This document shows, piece after piece, positions 34,828-43,022 of a stretch of DNA of 64,000 nucleotides. Source of the stretch: JANYCG01 sp031386665 (GTDB lineage Bacteria; Pseudomonadota; Gammaproteobacteria; Burkholderiales; Burkholderiaceae_C); assembly GCA_031386665.1 (NCBI GenBank), contig JANNCN010000225.1, positions 19,299-83,298 on the forward strand. Direction: 5' to 3'. The notes beneath the pieces were generated by a model that did no database searches, had not been told where the DNA came from, and saw nothing but the letters and a program-made list of their open reading frames with translations. How positions within the stretch are numbered: the stretch's first letter is position 1; each line of letters starts with the position of its first letter. Position numbers and translations under genes: made by a program.

Positions 34828-35838
34828 TCAAGGGTGGGGCAGCGGTAAAACACGATCCATCAGACTTTGAATTTCCGTCGCCGCCTGCTTCAAATTATTT
34901 CGACGGCGCGTTACCGGCAGAATGTGAACGATGCTGCGGCCATAGACTAGGCTAATGAAGCGCCCTCTGGATGGCCCGTGTCCCAGGTAGGCAGCGGCCC
35001 GCGTTAAAGCCTCGCTTCGGGACAGGCCAGCGCGGTGCATCTCGATAATTTTGTCCACGCAAAATCGGTATCGAAGTGCGTGCGGAGAGTAGACGCCAGT
35101 CAGGCCAACCCTGGCGGCGATACGATGGTAGCGAGAGCGAGCAGATTTCAAACCAGGCACTTTTCCACGTACCAATACACCCCCGTTTTTCGCAGCAAAA
35201 TCGAGTGCGTCCCGAATCGCCCGAAGGGTTTCGCGAGCGTAGTCCTGAATCACGACCGTGTCTCTTGGTCGCCCGCCTTTTGTGCCTTTATCGATAGAAA
35301 TGGGCTGAATTTCCCCGGCCAGCAATTGCGAGGCTTCCAAAGCAAAGGCCTGCATTGCTGATACCGACATCAAGGCTTCAAGCCCGCGCAAGCCGAGGTA
35401 CCGCTCCAGCTTGAGCGCAATGACAAAGCCAACCTCGCCAAGTTGCTGCGCTTGCGCGACCGCACTTTCGAAGATCAGGTCAGTCACTGGCTCTTTGGTG
35501 CCTTTTCTGGATCTCGAAGGCAGATTCAGAGCTTTCGCTGAGATTCCGTTTTCGGTTGGGTTGCCTCCCAGCGCCGCCATAGATTTGCGGATTGACGCCA
35601 ATTTGTTATGCAAGGTTGCGATTGAACAGCCCGCGCCATCGGTCTTCGCAAATTCGATGTAACCGCTTACCATTTCAGCAGTGGCATCTGCGATAGAGTT
35701 GATCGGGTACCCGTTGTCAAAGCACCAGTCTACAAAATTCCTGCTGCTAGTTTTGCGCTGTGCCCGCGTTGCTCTGGCCCCGCTCAGGCGCGAATCAGCG
35801 ACATAGACTGATCGCCTTGCTAAGATTTTTCGACTCAT
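34828..35838 (-). CDS. Tyrosine recombinase, Integrase_1-type
   Basis: A 336-residue integrase-like protein with an N-terminal SAM-like arm (about 30-110) and a C-terminal catalytic domain. Candidate catalytic residues are R in LERYLGLRGLEAL, HxxR in SPHALRYRF, H in AAYLGHGPSRGRF, and Y in SLVYGRSIV. This is the plasmid- and island-associated Integrase_1 group rather than the lambda-like group. It points outward, with its 3' end 122 bases from the left attachment site. It is unrelated in sequence to the recombinase at the other end, so the island may be a fusion of two elements. Confidence 0.82.
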   Translation of the reverse strand: MSRKILARRSVYVADSRLSGARATRAQRKTSSRNFVDWCFDNGYPINSIADATAEMVSGYIEFAKTDGAGCSIATLHNKLASIRKSMAALGGNPTENGISAKALNLPSRSRKGTKEPVTDLIFESAVAQAQQLGEVGFVIALKLERYLGLRGLEALMSVSAMQAFALEASQLLAGEIQPISIDKGTKGGRPRDTVVIQDYARETLRAIRDALDFAAKNGGVLVRGKVPGLKSARSRYHRIAARVGLTGVYSPHALRYRFCVDKIIEMHRAGLSRSEALTRAAAYLGHGPSRGRFISLVYGRSIVHILPVTRRRNNLKQAATEIQSLMDRVLPLPHP

Positions 35839-36632
35839 ATTTAAACCTCAAAAAAAAGATGAAACGCATAGCACCGCGCCCTGCTGGCGCAAGTGGACGG
35901 AAATGGCCGCTGACAGACGAAATCTCCAAGCGGCCGCTGGTGAAAAGGGACTAAAAAAATGGCTTAAACCTGCTAAAAGCGGTGGCAGAGGTCTCGAACG
36001 ATAAAAAAAGTTTAGGTTGCAAGCCCCATGAGGGACACGCCCAAAGACCGTCTGCGTTGCGCTAAGGCCCTGCAAGGGCCTGTCATTCTGCGAATTCAGA
36101 TTCGCGGGGCATTCAAGTAGTTGATTCATATGAGTTTTCTAAAAATTTCTGAAATTTGAAAATGTGCGTCACTCTTTTTTGTCACTGACTCGTCCGGCAA
36201 ATCACTGAGCTGTGCGAACGAATCGCTTCAACGGGTGCTTTCTTCCCTTGCTGTCCGACCGGTTCAGCGGTCAAATTCTGAGGACTACAGTTTTCTAAGC
36301 CGCCCAAAGAGTCGGCGCATTTCTTTTGGTTCTTGCCTTTTGAGGCAAGCACAGGTTCGCCATGGCATCTTCACCACCGTTCAATTGACGCCATAGCGCC
36401 GTCTTGCATCCCATTCAATTCCGCTGAAGCGAGTTTTGGAAAGCTTTGCCCACCTTGGGGCGTGAATAGATATTAGGTTCTCGACTCGCTTCTCATTGCG
36501 TGATAGCAGCGAATTTTTGGGTCGCATTCGCAAAAGGCTGGTGTGGCTATGTGCAGACCTCATTGCAATTTCTGGTCAATCGACCCCGGCTGGTCGGTTG
36601 GTAACAGGGTCGGGCTTCAATTTGGTGCGCAA
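35839..36632. other. Non-coding leader region between the left recombinase and hlyB
   Basis: Roughly 1 kb between the recombinase start and hlyB shows no credible gene in either direction. It contains small hairpins, for example GGCCCT/AGGGCC at about 36066-36080 and CGAAT/ATTCG near 36092, and ends with the 22-bp palindrome listed separately. It probably holds the recombinase promoter and the hlyB promoter. Confidence 0.5.
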
Positions 36633-36654
36633 AAATGTTCACGCGTGAACATTT
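36633..36654. promoter_or_regulatory. 22-bp perfect palindrome with GTTCACGCGTGAAC core, left copy
   Basis: The 14-base core at 36637-36650 is flanked by AAAT and ATTT to give 22 bp of perfect symmetry. The same core occurs at 55451-55464 and I found no other copy in the window. Each copy lies on the inner side of one recombinase gene, 563-799 bases from its start. It is probably the binding site of a dimeric regulator shared by both ends. Confidence 0.6.
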
Positions 36655-36867
36655 CAGAGCCGGTCTTTCCAGAATGGCTTGTCAACTCCGGCTGTGACCG
36701 TCAAGGAAACAAAGGTTTGGACCTTGCGATTAGAGCCAAAGTCCCTTCGGACTGCGGCTCATCATCAATATTGATTAAGGGAAACCCTTCCACCTTTTGT
36801 GCCACTTGCAACAAAAAGTACCGTCACAATGCGTTTGCAAAAAAACAATGTGAGCAGGGCAGGAAAA

Positions 36868-39081
36868 ATGGAAATTGCGATTTCGGGCAGAGCCGAGGGT
36901 GTAGCCGCATCCGCAGCGAAGGTTAACCCTGCCACCCGCTCGGGGCTGTCGGCCCTCAGCGCCCTGTGCGCCATCGCTCGCTTGCATCAGGTGGCCGCAG
37001 ATCCCGCAACGCTGGCGCACCAGCTGGGCGTCAGCTCCACAGACCGTCTTTCAACAGACGACCTGCTTCGGGCTGCCAAGCATTTGGGTCTAAAAGCAAA
37101 ACTCAGCAAGTCTTCGATTGACCGGCTTGCGCACTCGCCACTGCCTGCGCTGGCCATTGTGCGGGGCGGTGATGGCGCTTTGCATGTCGCCATCGTTGCG
37201 CAATGCGACGGTAAGCGGGTTTTGCTGCAGTCTGATCAGCCCGGCCCGAGCATTGAAACCATCGAAGCGTCTGCACAGACCTGGACTGGCGAGCTGATCT
37301 TGATAGCCAGCCGCGCCTCCCTAGCAGGTGAACTGGCCAAATTCGACTTCAGTTGGTTCATTCCCGCCTTGGTCAAATACCGCAAACTGTTGGGCGAGGT
37401 GCTTTTGATCTCCTTTGCGCTGCAACTTTTTGGCTTGGTCAGCCCGCTGTTTTTTCAGGTGGTGATGGACAAGGTTCTCGTCCACAAAGGCATGACCACG
37501 CTGGACGTTTTGGTTATCGGCCTGGTCATCGTTGTCGTTTTTGAGTCGGTGCTGTCTGCATTGCGGGCCTACGTGTTCAGCCACACCACCAGCCGCATCG
37601 ACGTCGAACTGGGTGCCAAGCTGTTTCGCCACCTGGTTCAACTGCCGCTTGCCTACTTTCAGGCGCGCCGCGTGGGCGACTCGGTGGCCCGCGTGCGCGA
37701 GCTTGAGAACATTCGCAGCTTTCTGACGGGCAACGCGCTCACCGTGCTGCTCGACGTATTCTTCAGTATTGTTTTCATCGCCGTCATGCTGTTGTACTCG
37801 GTACCGTTGACGTTGATCGTCCTCGTCAGCTTGCCGCTGTACTTTGGTTTGAGTCTGGCCGTGGTACCGGTTCTGCGCCGTCGCCTGGATGTGAAATTCG
37901 CCCGTGGCGCAGAGAACCAAGCCATGCTGGTCGAAACCGTCAGCGCCATTCAAACCGTCAAAGCCAGCGCCCTGGAGCCCTCATTTGGCAAACGCTGGGA
38001 CAACCAACTGGCCGCCTATGTTGCGGCCAGCTTCAAAACGCAAAATTTAGCCAGTGTGGCGCACGAGGGCGTGAACCTGATTGGCAAACTGGTCAATGCT
38101 GCCACGCTTTGGTATGGGGCCCATTTGGTGATGAGCAACGACTTGACGGTCGGCCAGTTCGTCGCCTTCAACATGTTCGCCCAGCGCGTCTCGCAACCCA
38201 TCATGCGCATGGCGCAGTTGTGGACCGACTTTCAGCAAACCGGTATCTCCGTCGCAAGATTAGGCGACATCCTGAATACCCGAACCGAAGTGCCGCCCAC
38301 CAGCGCCGCCCAGTTGCCTGCACTGCAAGGGCGGATCACCCTGGATCAGGTGACCTTTCGCTACCGCCCAGAAGCTGCCCTCGTCCTGCAAAACATCACG
38401 CTGGACATTCACCCTGGCGAAGTCATTGGCATCGTTGGCCGTTCGGGTTCAGGCAAAAGCACGCTGACCAAGCTGGTGCAGCGCCTGTACAGCCCTGAAG
38501 GCGGGCGGCTGCTGGTGGACGGCATCGACATCAGCCTGATTGACGCAGCCCAGTTGCGCCGCCAGGTGGGTGTGGTGCTGCAAGACAACATCCTCTTTAA
38601 CCGCTCTGTCCGAGAAAACATTGCCATCATCGACCCTGCCGCGCCGATTGAAGCGGTCATGCAGGTGGCCCAACTGGCCGGTGCGCACGAATTCATCAGC
38701 GAACTCCCCGAAGGCTACGATACCGTGGTGGGCGAGCAAGGCAGTTCTTTAAGCGGTGGGCAAAAGCAACGTGTGGCCATTGCCAGGGCCTTGTTTGGCA
38801 ACCCCAAAATTCTGATTTTTGACGAAGCCACCAGTGCATTGGACTATGAATCTGAAGCCGTCATTCAGCGCAACATGCTGCGCATTGCCGCAGGGCGAAC
38901 CGTATTGATCATCGCCCACCGCCTAAGCGCCGTCCGCCATGCCAGCCGCATTGTGGTGATGGACAAGGGGCAGATTGCGCAAATCGGCACGCATACCGAG
39001 CTGCTGGCCCAACCCCAGGGGATTTATGCAAACTTGTGGCGCATGCAGGATGGGGCACAACCCGAGACGGCGAGAAGATGA
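36868..39081 (+). CDS. Type I secretion ABC transporter, HlyB-like
   Basis: A 737-residue inner-membrane exporter. The N-terminal 130 residues are a C39-like domain (LSALSALCAIARLHQVAADP) in which the catalytic Cys position is Ser, so it docks substrate rather than cleaving it, as in HlyB. A six-helix membrane domain (about 170-450) and the ATPase follow, with Walker A GRSGSGKST near 525, signature LSGGQKQR near 628 and Walker B ILIFDEATSALD near 650. I prefer the ATG at 36868, after AGGA; earlier in-frame starts exist. The gene is separated from its partner hlyD by an antisense higBA pair. The probable substrate is the RTX protein encoded downstream. Confidence 0.92.
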   Translation: MEIAISGRAEGVAASAAKVNPATRSGLSALSALCAIARLHQVAADPATLAHQLGVSSTDRLSTDDLLRAAKHLGLKAKLSKSSIDRLAHSPLPALAIVRGGDGALHVAIVAQCDGKRVLLQSDQPGPSIETIEASAQTWTGELILIASRASLAGELAKFDFSWFIPALVKYRKLLGEVLLISFALQLFGLVSPLFFQVVMDKVLVHKGMTTLDVLVIGLVIVVVFESVLSALRAYVFSHTTSRIDVELGAKLFRHLVQLPLAYFQARRVGDSVARVRELENIRSFLTGNALTVLLDVFFSIVFIAVMLLYSVPLTLIVLVSLPLYFGLSLAVVPVLRRRLDVKFARGAENQAMLVETVSAIQTVKASALEPSFGKRWDNQLAAYVAASFKTQNLASVAHEGVNLIGKLVNAATLWYGAHLVMSNDLTVGQFVAFNMFAQRVSQPIMRMAQLWTDFQQTGISVARLGDILNTRTEVPPTSAAQLPALQGRITLDQVTFRYRPEAALVLQNITLDIHPGEVIGIVGRSGSGKSTLTKLVQRLYSPEGGRLLVDGIDISLIDAAQLRRQVGVVLQDNILFNRSVRENIAIIDPAAPIEAVMQVAQLAGAHEFISELPEGYDTVVGEQGSSLSGGQKQRVAIARALFGNPKILIFDEATSALDYESEAVIQRNMLRIAAGRTVLIIAHRLSAVRHASRIVVMDKGQIAQIGTHTELLAQPQGIYANLWRMQDGAQPETARR

Positions 39082-39088
39082 AAACCGT

Positions 39089-39406
39089 TCAAGCAACCAA
39101 GCTTAGTAGCGCCTCAGGGCTTTGCGTTGCCACGCGCAGCAAAGTCTGCGCCGCGCCGGTCGGTTCACGTCTTCCTTGTTCCCACTCTTGGAGCGTTCGC
39201 AGCGAAACGCCAAGCAATTGCGCAAACCGGGCTTGCGACAAACCGACACTGGCCCGGGCCCTTGCTGCTGCCGTGGTTTGTACTTGGGTCACCCGGGCAA
39301 ATGTGCCTGCCCTGAATTCGCGCACTGATTGCAGCAAGTCTGCCTGGAATTGCAGCATTTCTGCATCAGGTTGGACAACAGACTTATTCGTTTTGAGCAT
39401 CTTCAA
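39089..39406 (-). CDS. higA: Xre-type antitoxin, HigA-like
   Basis: A 105-residue helix-turn-helix protein. The DNA-binding region reads VGLSQARFAQLLGVSLRTLQEWEQGRREPTG at residues 54-84 (quoted here as VGLSQARFAQLLGVSLRTL and EWEQGRREP). The N-terminal 45 residues should contact the toxin. It follows the toxin gene with a 23-base overlap, the reverse order to most type II pairs but the usual order for HigBA. It would repress the pair through the short palindrome at its promoter. Confidence 0.85.
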   Translation of the reverse strand: MKMLKTNKSVVQPDAEMLQFQADLLQSVREFRAGTFARVTQVQTTAAARARASVGLSQARFAQLLGVSLRTLQEWEQGRREPTGAAQTLLRVATQSPEALLSLVA

Positions 39407-39707
39407 ACTCCTTTCGCAGCCGAGTCAAAAATTCAGTTGGCAAATTGTCAAACTTCGCTTTGGCGTAAACCATCAGCAGCGCAATCGAGCCGTTGGCCAA
39501 CCGGTTGTAGTAAATAACTCGCGCACCGCCTCGTTTGCCAACCCCTGCGCGAGACCAGCGCACCTTGCGCAGCCCTCCCGAGCCCGGAATCACATCACCT
39601 GCCATCGGGTCAAGCGCCAACCAAAGCTTGAAGGCATCGAGTTCACCCTCATTCCAAACATCCCGTACCAGTCTCTGAAAAACGGGCGTTTCAATGATGG
39701 TGAACAT
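39384..39707 (-). CDS. higB: RelE/HigB-type mRNA interferase toxin
   Basis: A 107-residue RelE-superfamily toxin of the HigB-2 type. Typical features are FTIIETPVFQRLVRDVW at the start, GDVIPGSGGLRKVRW, and RGGARVIYYNRLANGSIALLMVYAK with the basic residues used for ribosome-dependent mRNA cutting. It is first in the pair. I chose the ATG at 39707; a start three codons earlier is possible. It is transcribed away from hlyD, whose start codon lies only 34 bases off, so the two promoters overlap. Confidence 0.87.
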   Translation of the reverse strand: MFTIIETPVFQRLVRDVWNEGELDAFKLWLALDPMAGDVIPGSGGLRKVRWSRAGVGKRGGARVIYYNRLANGSIALLMVYAKAKFDNLPTEFLTRLRKEFEDAQNE

Positions 39708-39714
39708 CCATAAC

Positions 39715-39731
39715 ATTATACGTCAGTGACG
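39715..39731 (-). promoter_or_regulatory. higBA promoter and operator
   Basis: A consensus TATAAT on the minus strand (39715-39720) is immediately followed upstream by the 11-base palindrome CGTCAGTGACG (39721-39731). The overlap suits autorepression by HigA. The same bases form the leader of hlyD, which starts at 39742. Confidence 0.6.
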
Positions 39732-39741
39732 GATAAACAAA

Positions 39742-41415
39742 ATGACCGTTCCCACTTCACACCCGATCTCACACACAAGCCAACATCCCGGCTTAGCCCT
39801 TCTCGCCCGCTACCAAGCCATCTTCAAAGCCACGTGGCAGCAACGCGCCGAATTGGCTGGCCCCAAGCGCCTGGCCGATGAAGCTGCCTTTTTACCAGCC
39901 GCCTTAAGCCTGCAAGACACCCCTGTTCACCCTGCCCCACGGCGCTTTGCCTTCGCCATCATTGGGCTGTTTGGATTGGTCTTGGTTTGGTCGATTGTGG
40001 GCAAGGTCGATATTGTGGCCGTTGCCCCGGGGCGCATTATTGTGAGCGATCGCACCAAAGTCATTCAGCCGCTTGAGGCCAGCGTGGTCAAGCGAGTTTG
40101 GGTCAAAGACGGCGACCACGTCAAAGCCGGGCAAGTGTTGGTAGAGCTTGACGCAACCATCGCGGTTGCAGACAAGGCCAGCGTGCAAGAACAAGTGAAT
40201 GCGGCGGCGTCTGAGGCTTGGCGCACTCAAGCATTACAACAGTGGCTGCAACAAGCCCCGTTGGATCGGACATTGGCCAATCCATCCACCAATGCAACAC
40301 TAAAAAAAGTAGAGCAAACTAACGCCATTTCACGAGAGCTAGAGCCCTATTTAATCAACAATTTGACAAAATCAGGCAAAATTAGCTTCAACATACCCAA
40401 TTTGGGTATGAAAATCGACAAATCTCCTGAAAACTTGCGCAACAGCCAAACCGTTGCTGCACTAGGCCTATCTGAGTCCCAATCCAGCAGCCAAGCCCAG
40501 GCCCAAGCCCAAGCTCAATCCCAAGCTCAATCGCAACTGCAATCCGAATGGCGCGACATCAGCGCCAAGCTGTCCAAGCTGGATGCCGAGGCCAGTCGCC
40601 GCCAAGCCGAGATTGCCACCGTCATGGCCGCTATCGCCAAGCTGCAAGCTACCGTGCCCATGGCGCAAACGCGAGAAGCGGACTTTAAAAACCTGGTCGG
40701 CGAAGGTTTTGTCTCAAGCCACGCCACCCAAGACAAAACCCGCGAGCGGGTGGAGTTAGAGCGAGATTTGGCTTTGCAACAAGCCCGCCTGGCAGAGGCG
40801 CAGTCTAGCTTGGCCGAAACGCTCCAAGCCAAAGCCGCCTTCAAAGCCGAAACCCAACGCCTGCTGCACGACCGCCACGCCTTGGCTGCGTCCAAACTTC
40901 AGCAACTCAACCAAGAAAGCACCAAGGCCAGCCAGCGTGAACGCCAAACCCAGTTGACCGCCCCCGTGGCGGGCATCGTTCAGCAGCTCGCCATCCATTC
41001 CGTGGGTGGTGTTGTCACCAGCGCCCAGCCGCTGATGATTGTGGTGCCTGACTCAGCCGACGGCACAGGTCATGTCACTGCCGAGATCAATATTGCGAAC
41101 CTGGACATTGGCTTTGTCAATGTGGGGCAAACGGCAGAGGTGAAGTTGGAGACCTTTGCCTACACCAAGTACGGCACCGTCAAAGCCCGGGTCGATATCG
41201 TCACAGCCGACGCGGTGACTGACGAGAAAAGAGGCAGCTATTACCCGGCCACGATCACTTTGAGTCAAAACGACATGCTGATAGACGGCAAGCGCGTGAA
41301 CCTGTCACCCGGCATGAACATCACCGCCGAGATCAAAACCGGGCAAAGGCGAGTGATTGAGTATTTGCTCAGCCCAGTGCAGCGGGCGGGCAGTGAGAGT
41401 TTGAGGGAGCGGTGA
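39742..41415 (+). CDS. Type I secretion membrane fusion protein, HlyD-like, with a translated repeat insertion
   Basis: A 557-residue adaptor that bridges the ABC transporter and an outer-membrane channel. One membrane helix (FAIIGLFGLVLVWSIVG, about 72-88) is followed by the lipoyl-like half-motif VKRVWVKDGDHVKAGQVLVEL, a long coiled-coil hairpin (about 150-405) and the second half-motif QLTAPVAGIVQQLAIHSVGGVV. The beta-barrel region NVGQTAEVKLETFAYTKYGTV and a C-terminal GQRRVIEYLLSPV end complete it. It is longer than the usual 430-480 residues. The excess includes residues about 187-226, encoded by a dispersed chromosomal repeat, and a Gln/Ala-rich tract at about 249-268. The frame stays open throughout. 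Confidence 0.9.
   Translation: MTVPTSHPISHTSQHPGLALLARYQAIFKATWQQRAELAGPKRLADEAAFLPAALSLQDTPVHPAPRRFAFAIIGLFGLVLVWSIVGKVDIVAVAPGRIIVSDRTKVIQPLEASVVKRVWVKDGDHVKAGQVLVELDATIAVADKASVQEQVNAAASEAWRTQALQQWLQQAPLDRTLANPSTNATLKKVEQTNAISRELEPYLINNLTKSGKISFNIPNLGMKIDKSPENLRNSQTVAALGLSESQSSSQAQAQAQAQSQAQSQLQSEWRDISAKLSKLDAEASRRQAEIATVMAAIAKLQATVPMAQTREADFKNLVGEGFVSSHATQDKTRERVELERDLALQQARLAEAQSSLAETLQAKAAFKAETQRLLHDRHALAASKLQQLNQESTKASQRERQTQLTAPVAGIVQQLAIHSVGGVVTSAQPLMIVVPDSADGTGHVTAEINIANLDIGFVNVGQTAEVKLETFAYTKYGTVKARVDIVTADAVTDEKRGSYYPATITLSQNDMLIDGKRVNLSPGMNITAEIKTGQRRVIEYLLSPVQRAGSESLRER
40302..40419 (+). repeat. Dispersed two-hairpin repeat, copy 5, inside hlyD
   Basis: The segment matches the repeat body in order: GAGCAAACTA, then CGAGAGCTAGAGCC, TATTTAATCAACAATTTGACA, and the hairpin CATACCCAA-T-TTGGGTATG at 40392-40410. 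Copy 1 carries the same hairpin core, whereas the left TTGCTAT arm has decayed. The length is a multiple of three or has been trimmed to one, since the hlyD frame is open and reads NAISRELEPYLINNL and ISFNIPNLGMKID. Confidence 0.82.
40488..40547 (+). repeat. Hexanucleotide tandem repeat in hlyD (Gln-Ala / Gln-Ser)
   Basis: About eight imperfect six-base units of the type CAAGCC, CAAGCT and CAATCC encode alternating Gln-Ala and Gln-Ser within the coiled-coil hairpin. Because the unit is six bases, slippage would change the hairpin length without shifting the frame. Confidence 0.75.
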
Positions 41416-41473
41416 AATCCCTTGCCAAGCCAAGCTGACCCAAACCTTCAAATCAAAAAAATGGGGAAAAACA

Positions 41474-42193
41474 ATGAATCTTTCAAAACGTGATCTTCAA
41501 AACTGGCTTCACGCACTGACCTCGCAGCCGCAAAACCCGGCGACAGGGCTGGTGGACTGGTTGCTGGGGCCACTTAAGACTTTCTTTCCGTTTGGGCGGG
41601 TGATTCTGGGCCACGGCGAGCAAGTTGTGGGTCAGATACAGCTTACGCATACGCTTGCGCTCGGGCATGAGGATGCCTACTTGAAACAACTTGCGGCCAC
41701 TTTTGACCTTAAGACCCGTGGCTCGATGCTGTGGTGGTTCAGCCACCGTAAGCCCTTTAATCTCGACCCCGACAAGCCTCCGCCCTTTGCGACTGCCTTT
41801 GAAATTAAAGAAATTCGCGACTTCGGCTTGGGTCGTGTGGCTGCCCACGGCATTTTGAATGCCAAAACCAACGCGGGAACTTATTTCAGCTTTTCGGGAA
41901 TAGAGCCGCAACTGTCAGACTGGCATTTGGATGCGCTGACCTTAATCACCCCAGTTTTAAACGATCTGTACTTGGCACTAATCGCTGCAGAGCAATCGGG
42001 CGTTCAAGCTGCGCTTGCACACCTCACGCGCCGACAAAACGACATTGTGCGGTTGATCGCACTCGGGCTTGACGATAAAGCCATAGCTAAAACCCTAGGA
42101 ATTGCTGACAAAACGGTGAGAAACCAACTTTGTGAGGTCTACGCCCAAGTGGGTGTGCACAGGCGCGGACAGTTGATCGCGCTGCTACGGTGA
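41474..42193 (+). CDS. LuxR-type regulator, EpsA-like
   Basis: A 239-residue regulator. The C-terminal LuxR helix-turn-helix reads LTRRQNDIVRLIALGLDDKA and IAKTLGIADKTVRNQLCEVY. The N-terminal 160 residues have no known ligand or receiver domain, but their layout resembles EpsA-type regulators of exopolysaccharide genes. No phospho-acceptor region is present. It lies between hlyD and the lipoprotein/RTX genes on the same strand and probably controls the secretion cargo. GGGGAAAAAC precedes the ATG. Confidence 0.85.
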   Translation: MNLSKRDLQNWLHALTSQPQNPATGLVDWLLGPLKTFFPFGRVILGHGEQVVGQIQLTHTLALGHEDAYLKQLAATFDLKTRGSMLWWFSHRKPFNLDPDKPPPFATAFEIKEIRDFGLGRVAAHGILNAKTNAGTYFSFSGIEPQLSDWHLDALTLITPVLNDLYLALIAAEQSGVQAALAHLTRRQNDIVRLIALGLDDKAIAKTLGIADKTVRNQLCEVYAQVGVHRRGQLIALLR

Positions 42194-42392
42194 TAGTGGT
42201 GTTTGGAGAGATTGAATTATCAGTAAAACCGGGACATTTGTCCTATGGACAAGCCTGTTCTATTTTGCGACCATTCCCACTGCCATCGAACACAAGAAGA
42301 TAGCTTCATGAATCCAAAAAACGCTGGCGCTAAACTCCTTGCGAGTCTCGATATTCAGTAAAGCCAAGTTTCAACCGTTGAACTGAGTAACC

Positions 42393-42965
42393 ATGAAAAC
42401 CTCTACTTTGAATTCTTTGAGGTGGCTGTTTGCAGGCTTGTGCTGCGCAGTTTTGGCCGCTTGTTATGTACCGCCCAAAACAAACCTTCTCCCAGATTTG
42501 TACCCGTCCGCGATGTTGGTGGAGCCCATCAAAATGCGAGCCGGCTACGTGCACACCAGTTCGCTGATAGAGGTGAATTCACCTGATCAAGTTTGGGAGG
42601 TTAGTCTGGGATTTTCAAGACAAGATGCGGTCTTGCCATTTCCGCGGTTCTTTTGCTTGCTAGAACCTCGTAAAGGCTTGATAAGGCAAGGGCGAAACTG
42701 CCCAGATGACGAGCCGGGAGTTCACGTTAGATGGGAGATCATGCGAAGCGATGGAGTTGCAGTCCCAGGTGCTACCTATGACGCGATCATAGACAAGGCA
42801 AATGGCGAGTCATCGCGTGCATCTTTGCTAGTGGGCTTGGGAGCGTTGAAAAGCCCTGGTTTGGGCAAGTTCAGAGTTCGCCTCCACGTGCTTCGCGACT
42901 TCCCAGAACTCGACGTAACAAGTCCACAACTCATTGTCAACCTGGCATTTTTCCAGCGCAAATAG
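42393..42965 (+). CDS. Hypothetical lipoprotein
   Basis: A 190-residue protein with a lipoprotein signal peptide. A hydrophobic stretch is followed by the lipobox LAAC, with the lipidated Cys near residue 24 (CAVLAACYVPPKT). The mature part has no family I recognise; it looks beta-rich with a conserved-looking core RWEIMRSDGVAVPGATYDAI. It lies 57 bases upstream of the RTX gene and may assist its export or surface retention. Confidence 0.7.
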   Translation: MKTSTLNSLRWLFAGLCCAVLAACYVPPKTNLLPDLYPSAMLVEPIKMRAGYVHTSSLIEVNSPDQVWEVSLGFSRQDAVLPFPRFFCLLEPRKGLIRQGRNCPDDEPGVHVRWEIMRSDGVAVPGATYDAIIDKANGESSRASLLVGLGALKSPGLGKFRVRLHVLRDFPELDVTSPQLIVNLAFFQRK

Positions 42966-43022
42966 CTGTCGCGCAATTGCTCCCGATTCTCTAACCAATT
43001 CAACCGAATAGAAAGTATTCAC

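Noticed and set aside
35848..36129. A 93-codon open frame on the minus strand upstream of the left recombinase
   Set aside because: Composition is arginine/proline/serine-rich without any motif, there is no ribosome site, and small hairpins lie inside it.
36543..36926. A 127-codon open frame between the left recombinase and hlyB
   Set aside because: Its sequence has no domain, it runs into the start of hlyB in another frame, and it spans the 22-bp palindrome. It looks like chance open frame in a regulatory region.
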